NCBI GenBank assembly: GCA_933228675.1
Contig: OW121740.1
Coordinates: forward strand, 55,134,174 to 55,198,173
Direction: 5' to 3'
Length of the DNA: 64,000 bases
Source: Stomorhina lunata
Lineage: Eukaryota; Arthropoda; Insecta; Diptera; Rhiniidae
Shown: in pieces, positions 10,932-23,300 of the stretch
Layout: every line of letters begins with the position of its first letter
How positions within the stretch are numbered: position 1 is the stretch's first letter
Notes under the pieces: model-generated
What the model was told of the DNA's origin: nothing
The model's database searches: none
Seen by the model: the letters and a program-made list of their open reading frames with translations, nothing else
Made by a program: the position numbers and the translations under genes

Positions 10932-11715
10932 ACGCGAGGTAACTGCCACCTTTTCCAATATCGAGAAGGAATCAAACAAAATGGGTTTAGCTGTAAATGA
11001 ATCAAAAACAAAACTGATGGTTTCTTCAGGCAGACAGACCACTAGAATTGGATCACATGTGCCCGTAGAAAACTATAGCTTTGAAGTTGTAAAAGAATTT
11101 GTATACCTTGGTACCGCTGTGAACATCAACAACGATATAAGCTTTGAAATTAAACGTAGAATAATACTTGCCAATAGATGCTATTTTGGCCTAAGCAAAC
11201 AGCTAAGAAATAAAGTCCCCTCCGTAAGAACTAAAATTACGCTCTATAAAACGCTTATACTACCCGTGTTACTGTATGGTGCAGAATCATGGGTACTTGC
11301 AAAGGCAGATGAAGCTATCCTTGGAGTGTTTGAGAGGAAAATCCTACGAAAAATATTTGGACCAGTCTGGGTCAACAATGAGTATCGACATCGAATGAAT
11401 CATGAGCTGTATGAGTTATACGCTGACATAGACATAGTAAAACGCATTAAGCAACAACGGCTGCGCTGGCTAGGACATGTTGTGCGAATGGATGAAAATA
11501 CTCCGGCAAGAAAAGTGTTTGATAATGATCCTGAGGGAACTCGTAGAAGAGGGCGCCCAAAACTTCGATGGAAAGACCAAGTAGAAGAAAATCTTTCAAA
11601 ACTTGGCATAAGAAATTGGAGAATATGCGCACAAGATAGAAGCGCATGGAATTCTAAAATATGCTCGGCCTTTGACCTAAACAGGTTGTTACAATAGGCC
11701 ATTTAAGTAAGTAAG
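10932..11715 (+). mobile_element. 5'-truncated RTE-like LINE
   Basis: A 784-bp insertion flanked by a 12-bp direct repeat, TAATCACCCTTT (10920-10931 and 11716-11727). It starts inside an open reading frame, the mark of 5' truncation, and ends in a short TAAG repeat, as RTE-type LINEs often do. It overlaps in sequence with the longer copy at 36862-38086. Confidence 0.85.
10933..11697 (+). pseudogene. C-terminal part of a LINE reverse transcriptase
   Basis: The frame is open from the truncation point through the in-frame ATG at 10981 to a TAG at 11697. It covers the thumb and C-terminal region of a non-LTR reverse transcriptase. Recognisable motifs are LYKTLILPVLLYGAESW, FERKILRKIFGPV, RLRWLGHVVRMDE and GRPKLRWKDQVEENL. 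The catalytic FADD motif and endonuclease are missing, so this piece alone cannot retrotranspose. The frame is undamaged, pointing to a fairly recent insertion. Placement in the RTE clade is from motif memory and not tested by phylogeny. Confidence 0.8.
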
Positions 11716-11977
11716 TAATCACCCTTTCGTACATATCGGGCACTTACACCATTTGTATTTTTTTCTTTGATTATTTCACAAGATAAATATTTTTAGTTAA
11801 TTTTATTTCCAATAAATATTTTTTGTTTACAAATTTAAAGGTGAAAAAGGAAATACAGCCACTCTATATTCGTCGTTCGTCTGCATATGAAATAGAAATA
11901 AGCCTATCGCACTGTTCGATACGCAAGACGAATTTCGTCGTATGCATCAATTGTGAGCACACTCATACAAAGCCATA

Positions 11978-12551
11978 CAGGCCTGTTCTGCAAATCACGT
12001 GATTTTTAATCACATGCCGTTTTGAAATCACAAATGTGATTTGTTCCTGTTCTGTAAATCACAATTTTTTACGTTTTTTGTGTGATTTAAAATTCTCAAA
12101 ACACAAGGAAATTTGTATAAACTAGTACAAATGCACTATTTTTAATAATATTTAACATCATTAATAACTTTTGATTGATTTTTTAGTATTTATACAAAAA
12201 TTTAAAGCTTTTAACGTTGACAAAGTAAATTTTGCTAATTGATCGACATTAAGAAAAATCACAAAAAGTGTAGCTTGAAATGAGTGTGTCCGTTTTTTCA
12301 TATTTTTCTTTGAACTTTTAATTAAAATTGCAAATTTTATTAGACAAAATTATAAAAATCATATTAGGCTTTTAATCTATTCAATTAGTAATATAAATAA
12401 AATTTCTTGTAAAACAGACAAGTGGTTTCAAATCGATAGTGTCTTAGCTAACCGGTTTGAAATCACAAAACTTTTATGATTTTTGTTTGCAGAACACCTT
12501 TTATGTGATTTTAAATCACTTTCACAAAATGTGATTTTCAGAACAGGCCTG
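11978..12551. mobile_element. MITE with CAGGCCTGTTCTG ends, copy 1
   Basis: A 574-bp element whose ends are inverted repeats, CAGGCCTGTTCTG. ATA flanks both sides. The first and last 100 bases are rich in the inverted words AAATCAC/GTGATTT. A 581-bp copy with the same ends and the same flanking ATA is at 48708-49288. There is no coding capacity. A 3-bp duplication would suit PIF/Harbinger, but the superfamily is uncertain. Confidence 0.8.
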
Positions 12552-13624
12552 ATAGTTTCTATTTCTAATGACGAATATTCGTTCCGAAAAATTGGTAGTT
12601 CGTTTCAATTGTGTTTTATATTTAAAGTGAATTAGTATTTTTTTATTACTTTTTTTATTTAAAGCTAAAATTCGAGTTACATAATGATATATAGACCAAC
12701 AAACATAGACTTTGTTGGTGTGTGCTTGACTAGCACGTTAATCGCAGAGGGTTAAACTTGTTTATGTTAGGTCTCCCACAATTCAGTAGGATCATATTTC
12801 AAATATTATCTAGTAAATAAAGTTTATTTACTGAAAAAATATACCACTTAACCTTTTGTAATAAAAAAATATATTCGTTTTTTATAATTTTATTGATCAA
12901 TTTTCATTTATTAATACATAATTAGTCTCAAATTAAAATAATATTAAAAAATAATTGTCATTAAAATGAAAAAGAAAAAAAGCATTTAAAATGCTCATTA
13001 TTATTAATATTATTGTTACAATTAAATAAGTTGTTGCTGTGTAAAAAAAAAATAATTATTTTAAACTTACAAAAAACTTTTAAAATATTTACTTTGTCAT
13101 AAGAAAGGACAAAAATTAAATGAACAGAAAAACAATAAGATAATTTATTAAAATATATTTAATATAATAACTTAAGAAAAATAAAAGTTACATGGAAAAA
13201 ATATACTCTTGTATATTTATAAAAAACAAAACATAAATTAATAGAAAAAGTAGAAAGGGGAGTAGTAAAATAAGGACATAATTAAAGTGTAGGACAAGGA
13301 CCAAAATTTGATGATGTGTTTTGGTAGGGATTATACAGAAAAGTTTCTTCATTTTTGTTACTTTTGTTTTTATTATTGTTGTTTGTTTGTTTTAAATACA
13401 TGGTGTTTAACGCCTTTTTGTTTTAATATTATTTAATATTTTGTTTTATTTTTTAGAATTAAAAATGCGATGGCGAGTCAATAAGTCATTGACTTTTTAG
13501 ATTTTCATCCTCTTAATTGTGAAATTCAAATTCCTTCAATCTATTGATAAGTGTCAGTTAGAGTTTGTCATTTGGGAATTGTCAGGAAATATTAACCGGA
13601 CAATATGTAACGATCAGTTAAAGT
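12552..13624. other. AT-rich stretch, no gene seen
   Basis: Very AT-rich with many A and T runs and no supportable reading frame. It could include the far end of a long Pak 3' UTR, but nothing in the sequence proves it. Confidence 0.4.
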
Positions 13625-13738
13625 TAAGTTTTACAAACGAACTGTGTTTGTTTCAATAATTTCATTAGCTTTCAAGGAAAAAAAAAAAGAAAAAGGAAAT
13701 CGGTAGACTATTTTCCAAAATAATGTAATTAAAGTGAC
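13625..13738 (+). repeat. 114-bp direct repeat, unit 1
   Basis: Nearly identical to 14407-14519; the only difference seen is the length of an A run. The units are 668 bases apart and nothing similar lies between them. Confidence 0.9.
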
Positions 13739-14406
13739 AATTTCGGACTATTTTGGATAGTTTTGTTAGAGTACGGGAACCAACATTAAATTTAGGGATT
13801 AGACCATGTTTAGGTAAGATGAAGAGAAATATTACTAGATTATGCCAAAATGACGACATTTGATTTTTCCAACCCGTCGATTAGACTAATGTAGAATTGT
13901 CTCCTGAATTCGAATTTGTAGTCAGAATGATCAAAAGTAAAATATTATAAAATAACCATTTCTTGAAAAAGATGGTGTCACCTAAATGTTGATATCTTTC
14001 AAAATATTTGTCGGATTGTGTATCTTTCTTAATAGAATATAATAAAATTACTAAAACAACTATGGTTCGTTAGTAAAGGTAACTCAAAAAATAACAAAGT
14101 TACAATGGACAAAAGTTCAAACTTCATTAAAAATGTATTTTTCAAGTTAATTTTATTTAACATAAGACATAAAAATGTTTGTATTTTATTCCTTAAGTGT
14201 GTTTTAATACAAACATACTGCGTCTAAGAAGAGGCATAATTTAATTGTTGTTCTGTAACATTGTCAATTTTGCATTGATCTGGATCTTTTTGAGTCCAAA
14301 ATGTTCATATTAAAATAGACCAACGTACCAATAGCTTGGTTTTAAGAAATTCAGTTTGAAAGGCCAAAACAAAAGAAAATCAGTAACATTTTTCTGCAAT
14401 TTTAAC

Positions 14407-14519
14407 TAAGTTTTACAAACGAACTGTGTTTGTTTCAATAATTTCATTAGCTTTCAAGGAAAAAAAAAAGAAAAAGGAAATCGGTAGACTATTTTCCAAA
14501 ATAATGTAATTAAAGTGAC
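14407..14519 (+). repeat. 113-bp direct repeat, unit 2
   Basis: Partner of 13625-13738, starting TAAGTTTTACAAACG and ending TAATTAAAGTGAC in both units. Confidence 0.9.
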
Positions 14520-17182
14520 TTCATCATTTTTGAAAACGCAAAAAACAGTTATTTAACAGTAACGCTATATCTCGAAAACTGTCCTATTTTTGACTATTCT
14601 GACTTCATATTCGGATTTAGCGAACAATTTTATATGCGGATTAGCGGTCAGATTCATTTTGTTAGGCAGTCTTACAATAGAATGACAGCGAAATTTTTTT
14701 CTTTAATTTCAAAGGGTTTTCAACGGAATATTATGACACTAGGTCTAAAAGTTCAGATCTGAAAATTTAAGCCAAATCGAACACAGTCCTAAGGGCGCGC
14801 ATTGGGTCCAAAGTTTAAAAGCTCATTTGTATGGGGAAAATGGGTTGTATTTTAATTTTTGCTTAAATTTTCAGAACTGAACTTTTAGACTTATTGTTAT
14901 AATATTCCGTTGAAAAAGCTATAAAATTCGAACAAAAATTTTCTTACATACAAGCCATTGTCACCCTAGTCTTACATATTATTTAATCGAATTCATTTTG
15001 TATGAAATTTCAAACATTTTAGAGTTTACAATACGTTTACACACGTAGGTGACTTGTTACAAGTTGTGTATACGTATTCTTCTGACATGCAAGTAAAAAA
15101 ATCACTGGCAATCAAAATCGCTTGCAAGTGAGCCTACAACTTGAAGAAGTGTGATTGTGTTAGTAAAAAAATATAAATGTATTGAGCTTTTCTCACTTGC
15201 GTGTTAGTTATATATAAAATAGACATTCTAAGATATATTGAGTCTTTATATTGAGAACATTTCCTATATAAGTAGAGCCACATCAGTATTAAATTAATAC
15301 ATACTCTAACAGACGCCCATCTATCGTTTGCGAAATGCATAGTCTTTCTCGCATTCTAGTTCACATTGAACTAGAAATGTAGTCCCATTTCCTGCTAGCT
15401 CATTTGCTTTACAGTTCCGTGGTATTTATTAATGACCAAACAAATTATTCTTAACACATTTGCCTTAGGCCTTAAAAGATTCAAATGACATAAAGGTACT
15501 TAAAAGCAAGGATCGAAAAAATACTATGTTTTAAGGTACCGTACTGTACTTAGGCAAGTTCGTTACATAGTCACATAAGTAACAAAGTGTTCAATTTAAG
15601 TATAGGTACCTTAAAATTTTCGAGTACCTGTTAGAAAACACAACCTTTATTATAACAAACTTTCACAAAGTACTCTAAAAATAACGTACTTTGTTCAGTA
15701 CGATAACGTACTTTGTTCAGTACTTTAATGAACTTTTATAAACTGACAACAACGAGAAAAACAGTATTGCCAGAAGTGAAATTGAATAAAAATAATGCTG
15801 TCGTTGAGTATAGAAACCCCTTAACTGGCAACAATTGCTTATATTTGTGTGTATATCATTATAATAAATTGTTTTACCAATACAAACACAATTGACATAC
15901 AATGCATGTAAATTTTATGAATTTACCAGCAGTACCAATTTAAGCGACTGTTTCCGAGCTGTTTTAGTTTCAGTCATTATTATCCCCAAGTAATTTATTT
16001 ACCAAAAAGTACATATTCAAATCCCTGCACATTTAGTCAGTAATGAATATGGTTCTTCAACTTGGAACTGCTGGGGGTTTTTTATGATAATATAAGAGTT
16101 ATTTATGAATGCACAACAACAAAACTTCGTTAAAATATTACGAACGCAGCCACAAGAAAGTTATCTAAAAATTCGTAACTTAGTACTTTAAAGTACTCTA
16201 AAGTTAACTAAAAACTACTCTAAAATCTTAGAAAACAGTACGTCATTATAAGGTACCGTTCTTTTTTTTATTGTACCCTTGTGTACCAAACTTTGTTTCG
16301 GACTTAGTTAGGTACGTTAAAATATATATAACTTTTGTTGTTAAGTACAATAACATATGGTACTTTTTTTTGGAACTATGCATAAAAGTAAGATTTTTTT
16401 AATTGGCTATAGTTTTAAATTAAAAATTATTTTCTTAAATACAATATATAAAAACGGTTTTTAATGTAAAATTTAAGACAATTGTAAGTTATTCTGATAA
16501 GCGGGAAATTAAAAATAGTTTCCGCTTTCTCGAGAAATGAAAAAGTCCGGGAAAAGAAAAACTCTACTTTAGTATATGTTTGACAGCCTTTAATTTATCA
16601 CTTTGAGTATTTGAATTTCCCATTTAAGAGGCGGGGAATTTAAAAATTTAATGATTTATTGACCCACCCTTGTATTTTATTTATTTAATGTATATATAAC
16701 TATAAATATATTATATAATATAATAATTAAAGTAATATTTATTTTGTTGTTTTCGGTTTTGTCTCTCTCGTTAAATGTTAATAATAATTTTAATATTTAA
16801 TAAATGTTTTGTTTTTTGTTTCATTTTTTTTAGTTTTGTTTAATATTATATAAAGATGATTTATGAGTTTTTGTTTTTCTATTTCAGTATAATTTCATTT
16901 TTCTTCTATTATCATTCGTTACTATTTCATTTTTTTATAAGTTTAAATCTTTGTTGGTTTATTGTATATAATAACTATATATAATAATTATATATAATTA
17001 TACGTAAATATGTATTATGTATAATTTTAAATTTTAATGTTTTTGTTGATGTTATCTTATCTTAATTTAATGTTTGTTTTTTTTCTATCTTTTGTTTTAT
17101 CATCAAAATTATAATATTATTAATATTAATAATAATAAGAAACTGTAAAATATCTTTTTTTTGTTTTTGTTGTTATATATAA
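14520..17182. other. AT-rich stretch; repeated GTACTT words; possible Pak 3' UTR
   Basis: No gene is seen. From about 15490 to 16370 the words GTACTTT, GGTACC and AAAGTAC recur many times; near 15686 ACGTACTTTGTTCAGTACG occurs twice in tandem. This looks like an old degenerate repeat. From 16670 to 17180 the sequence is extremely AT-rich and may be the minus-strand Pak 3' UTR. Confidence 0.35.
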
Positions 17183-17188
17183 TTTATT
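17183..17188 (-). promoter_or_regulatory. Pak: Candidate poly(A) signal of Pak
   Basis: AATAAA on the minus strand, 73 bases after the Pak stop codon. Several others lie further downstream, for example near 16680, so the used site is unknown. Confidence 0.35.
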
Positions 17189-17260
17189 GTTTTGTTTTTG
17201 AAATAAAACATAGACTTAAGAAAATAATTTCAACATAAATCAATGATGTTGTAGCTTTAA

Positions 17261-17344
17261 TCAGTTATTTTTGGTGGCCTCTTTAGCCGCCATAATAAGC
17301 GGAGTTAAACTGGCCAATGGACGGGCCAATTTTAAGAATGGATG
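17261..17344 (-). CDS. Pak: Pak coding exon 7 (C terminus)
   Basis: Encodes residues 869-895, [20 protein letters not shown] to the end, and a TGA stop at 17261-17263. Acceptor TTTCCAG|CATC. Confidence 0.93.
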   Translation of the reverse strand, partial: HPFLKLARPLASLTPLIMAAKEATKNN

Positions 17345-20300
17345 CTGGAAACAAATACATTTTAAAAAGGCCATTTAGATATAAAATACTTTAACCCTAA
17401 TTCATAAACGAATTATAAAATTTTCAAAGTCTTATAGTAGAAATTTTGTTTGAAAAATTTAAATTATTAGCAATATTTTTCGTTTATAAATTAGGGATTT
17501 TATTTTTAAAATTCGTTACTTACCTTTAGCAATTCCATTGCACTAGCACGACGATCAACTTCTACTTCTAGACAATGATCGAGGAAATCTAGAAATCCTG
17601 GTGAGAGTTTTTCTTTTTCTTTAATTTCGGGTTTGCCATTAGTAGCAATGAGGTACAAGGCTTTTAATGGATTTTCATTCAGATAAGGAGGTTCACCTTC
17701 AACCATTTCAATGGCCATAATACCAAGAGACCATAAATCGACCTGAAATGGTGTTCATTAAATATAAGTTATAAATAGTTAAGAAAATATTATAGCCGGC
17801 CAAGCCAGACCACACCATAGATAACCTATACCACTGAGGATAGATAGGACAAGTCAACAAAATTAAAATTTGTGCTTTACATTTTATCACTTTTATTATT
17901 CGTGTTGATCTTCTGATTATAAAAACATAAATTTGTTGATGTTTAAATTTTTTTTAATTATTTGATACTTTTGAAAAGGCGGGTCTATCCATTTTATCAT
18001 ATCTTTGGAACGGATTGACCTATTTTGTTGAAAGTCTCAAAAAAGTAAAATAAATTTTATTTAATTCGCTTTAAAACAATTTTATTTACATGATTTTAAA
18101 ACTGTAAATATTCTAAATAAATAATCATTCAAAATTCATAAATCAATAGTGATTGAGCTATTTCCGTCAACGGGTCTCATATGGAAGCCAATTGGAATTA
18201 TATATTTTCAGAATTAGAAGCGTTTTTGTGAATTTTGATTAATTTAAGTGGCTTTTGTCAGGTCCTGCCAAATATTGTTCAATTTCAAAAAATTTGGTAC
18301 ATTTTTTTTTTTATAAGCCACATTTCTTTTGAATTTCATAAAAAATATACTGAAATTTGAGGCCAAAATCTCTATTCCGCGAAATTAGACTTATGGGTGG
18401 TACTCAAAATTCTTCCAATTTTAATAGCAGTGGTTTACTGACAAACAATATGTTTGTGCCAAACTTCATAAAGATAAAAGCAAATTTGTGGCTTTGGGGA
18501 ACGTTAAACTATATTCCGGGAAGAGAATTATTTCATAGTTTTACGATTGTCGAGTAGCGATGGTAAGTTTTTTCCATTTTCGATTTTTGTTATGAAGTTT
18601 TAATAAATATTTTTTTTTGATTTTGCACGACTTTGTTCCTTATTTTGTTCCTTATTAAAAAGTTTTTTTTTAATAACATTAGATAAATCGTGTTCAATAT
18701 CGATATATATATATATAAAACTCTAACGTGACTGACTGACTCATCATCGCCCAGCCCAAACGTCTAAAGCTAGGGAGCTGAAATTTTGGCAGAGGGTACC
18801 TTTTTCGAAGTATAGAATATAGATATAGACAAGGGGGTAAAAAAGGTAAAAAGTGGTATTGCTCAATCTCCGGAAGTAAACATCAAAGGACCAAATTGCG
18901 TTGGGATCAGCTACAAAAATAAGTAGACAAGTGTTTGGTACTTTTTGGCTGATGAGACAATTAGGGGGTAAAAAGGGTAAAAATAAAATGTTGGTACTTT
19001 TTTGACCTATAAGTATCTTTTGAACCATTCAACATAGTAACAAAATTTAGAACGGAGACGAGAAACAAGAAAAAATATTAGACACGGTGTTGGGTACTTT
19101 TTTGATTTAGGGCACAAAAAGGGGTTGGTCCATTTTTCTTTATTTTTGTATATCACTTGAACCAATAAAGCTAGAAATAAATTATAGGGAAGTCGGTTGT
19201 ATAATATGAAATACCTAATACGTACTTTTTTCAATTTACAGGGTAAAAAGGGAAAAATCGGTAACGTAATATCTTCTAAACCAAAAGTGATAGAAACAAA
19301 AACTAAACTGGTCTGAGATCAACACTAAAAATTAAGAGACACGTATTCAGTCCTTTTTACTAAAAAATAGTATAACAAAAATGTAATATTAGCGGTTGAC
19401 CAGTGTTGTCAACCAGTTAAAAAGTTTTTTTTAAGCTTAGAGACGGACATCGACTTTGAAAGTAATTTCGGTTAGATCGGTATATTTAAAGTGTCTCACA
19501 GACACTTAAATGCGTTGCCTTCATCACAACATTTTTATTATATCTTCACTACCACAGGCGTAGATAGTGAAGAATAAAAGAAATATATTTTGTCACGATT
19601 ATATAATTAAGATTATCGAAGTCCTACATTTATAAGTGATGATAAGAAGTTTATGTCTTAAAACGACTTGGATTAAGACCCATGATTACAATACAAAACT
19701 CGATTATAACTTTACACAATTTAAAATGATAACTTAATTGATCAATGAATAAATCCTTACAAGAAAAACGATTAAGAAAATTAATAGCTCAATCTGTAAG
19801 TCCTTATTCTTGGTTCATTCAAGGCTTGCTTAAACGTGTGCTCTAAAAGCCTTGAATTAACCACGAATAATTGCTAACGATGATCACCTTAAAAGACTTA
19901 TATTAAGACTTTGAAAGCATCATGAATAAGGCCTTACAAAAGCAGGGGGTTAGTTTTCGAATCACAATGTGTTTGGTGTACAAATACGAAAGGTTTTTCT
20001 TTCGAATCGAATTACATAATAACCCCCTGGTTTAATAATACATTGCAAGAGTCGTGATTAATATATTAATAATATTAAAATATATTCATCTAAGTTAGGT
20101 TAGGCAGGCAGCCGATGTAGGTCAGCGTCACTTAGGTCCTAAAAAGCGGTCCCTTTGTGTTACCTGCAAGGGATAGACTAGAAGAAAAGAACAAAAATAA
20201 TTACTCCAGGCTATCAATAAGAGGCTAATCAAGCCATCCTGTAGCCCTGATAAATGAGTCGATTTTACGAATGTTAATATTCGCTAGATCTGATAAATCA

Positions 20301-23300
20301 TGCAGAAAGGGTGCAAATCATGCAGATTGAGAGCCCTTGAAGTCGAGAGGGCGGGACAACTACAACAGTAGTCATAAAATTGAAGATTAAGTCTTCTGGC
20401 ATGTATGCCAAAAACGCAATGACCTGTTAGAAAAACGCAATGACCTTTAGATTCTAATCTATGTTAGACTTAACAAAATCCGTCAATAAGACCACAATCG
20501 ATTGGATCAATTGTTAGATTTTTACAAGTTACATATTTTAAGGGGCTATTGCTGAGATTCAGATATCAATAATTGTGGGATATTAAAAAAACAGTAAATA
20601 CGATAAATTGTAAGATTATGTCTAAAACTTACCTTAGGTCCATATTGTTTTCGGGTCACAACTTCTGGGGCCATCCAATATGGTGTACCCACCATAGTTG
20701 TGCGCTTCGATTGCTCCGGTGATATTTGAGCACAAAAACCAAAATCAGTTAACTTAACTGAACCATCTAGACCCAATAAAATATTATCACTTTTAATGTC
20801 ACGATGTATGACTTGATTGGAGTGTAAAAATTCCAAAGCCTGTAAGACTTCACGACACACCGCCGCTATTTGACCCTCGTCCATACATGTTTCCGTTACA
20901 ACATCAGTCAGCGAACCGCCAGGTAAGTATTCCATTACCACCCACAGTTCTTCCGACACCAAGTAACTGTCCAAATAATTGACAACATTTGGATGTTTAT
21001 TTTCTCGCATCACAAGAATTTCATTTATGATCAGTTCCTTTTTGGGTTGCTGCGATAAATTCATTTGTTTAATAGCCACTTCCATGCCAGTGGAAGATTC
21101 AATGGCCGTATAAACGGTGCCCGATGCACCCTGACCAATTTTCTCCATTTTTGTGTATTTCCGATTGGGATCACCCACCGAAACAATGGTACGTAATTTC
21201 TCGAGTATTTCCTCATCAGACATTTTCTTCTTTTTCGTAGCGCCCGATCGTTGTTGTGTTGTTGTAGTTGTTGCTGTCGTCGTAGTAGTGGTTGATACAC
21301 CCGTTGTTGCCGCTATAGCAGGTGTGGCCGCATTGGACGTTGCAGCGGCAGCATTACCACCAGCAGCAGAAGCCGCAGTCAAGTTATTAGTATTTGTATC
21401 GTGTGTATACAAATCTGGCGATACAGTTATTGGTGATTTCATTAGAGCAGCAGGTTCAAAGTGATCAGGTGTTGCCGGTGTTATGGTTGTAATGGTAGGA
21501 GGAACATCCACAACATTTTCGGCATCAGTGGATCCAATCGTTTCCAATGTTTGGGGTATTGTCGTAGTAGTTGGTGTGGGCATGGGAGGAGTTGGCATCG
21601 CAATCGATTCAAGGAAGGAGGACGACGAAGAAGGACAATAAATAGGAGGCAATGTTGTCATATCATCATGATATGAGGGAAACGATGAAAAGGAGGAAGC
21701 AGAAGAATCATGATTAGTTGTTGTGGTTGTAGTCGTTGTAGCATTACAATCAATAAATTGCAATTGATTACTAGTACTAGGAGTTGCACTAAGAGCTGCA
21801 GTAGCAGTATTATTAGAACTAGTGGTAGTCGTTAGTAGAAGATTAGTAGTGTCAGTTTGAAAAGCTGCAGTTAGATCAGCCTCATAGCCAGCTGCTGCTG
21901 TAGCAGTGGTTGCATTTTTTAAAATTATTTTTTATAAGTTGTGATTTTGGTAGTTGGTGGTTTGATAGTAGAGTAGTAGTACATAGTAATTTATTTGTAT
22001 GATATTTTGGGTTAGCGTTAGCAGTTGTTAAATTAGTAATAAATAAAATATATAACATACGAATATTATATTGATTTCAGTGAATATTATTAGTTAAATT
22101 TTTAATTTAATGATAATATATTTTAAGTAAATGCCATAAACCGAAAAGTAACTGCTTTTTAGATTGCTTAGGACCTATAATAAAGGGAATATATTGTACT
22201 TTGTTACGGTTTTCATGACCCACTGTTAAGAGCATACACGACCCAAGTCTAATGTTACATAGGTCCTAGGATCAAGAGCCTATCTAACTCATAATAACGA
22301 CTAATACCTTAACTCTTAGGCCTTCAAGAGACTATGATTTAGGCCTATTCAATGGTCTACCATTAAAACTAATTAAAAGAACTACAAATTAGGCTTTTTA
22401 AGGAATTGATAGGGACTTTTAGACAATTAATACGTTAAATATACATACGTTAACACGTTAAATATCAATAACCTATTGTTTAAGCTTAAAAAAACGTCTG
22501 TATTAAAGCTTTAAAAAACCCACGATTATTGCATTAAATTAACTACAATTACGTTTAATATTTAAATGTCATGCTATAAAAGCTTTAAGGTTTCAGAAGA
22601 GAACTTCAATTATAGCTTAACATATTAAGAATCCAATATTGTAGATTTAAGGTATTAAGTTACAAAGGTGCTGACAATTTATAACTTAATTTGTATGCTA
22701 TCCCTTCCTCTTTTGAAATATAGAAAGAGAAATCGATAGCACGGACGTAAGAGAAGAAGAAGAAATAATAACAATGTAAATAATATATATATATATATAT
22801 ATATACAACATCACTGTTGGATGTAAAGGTGTTCATAGTGGAATATGTTGCCAAGGAAATAAATTTTTTGACTTTAGGGCGTCATTCGGACTTATATGAC
22901 AGCTAGGGTCAAATGTGAACCGATTATCTCGAAATTTGGCAAATTGATTGCAGTTGTTACATGTTTGCAAAAAATAAACTTAAAATTCTCATTATCTTCA
23001 GATTAAAGAGCGTTTTAGTGATTGTTGTCTCATTTAGTGCGTTTTGACACATAAGTTTGTATGGGAGCTATGGTCAAATGTGTACCGATTTCAACGAAAT
23101 TTGGTACAGCGATTTTTAGTTTGAAAAAATATTGATATTTGTGACCATAATATCAATTCCGGGAAGTAGGACCTATGGGAGATACCATAAATAATGGACC
23201 GATTTTGACGAATTTCAATAGCCATGGTCCCACTGTCAAAAAAAATACTTGTGCCAAATTTTATCAAATTATCTTTAGAATTGCGACCTGTACTTTGATT

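Noticed and set aside
11447..11702. Minus-strand open frames inside the LINE
   Set aside because: They are antisense shadows of the reverse transcriptase frame.
21061..21676. Open frames antisense or shifted to Pak exon 5
   Set aside because: They are shadows of the Thr/Ala-repeat coding sequence; the kinase frame is the real one.
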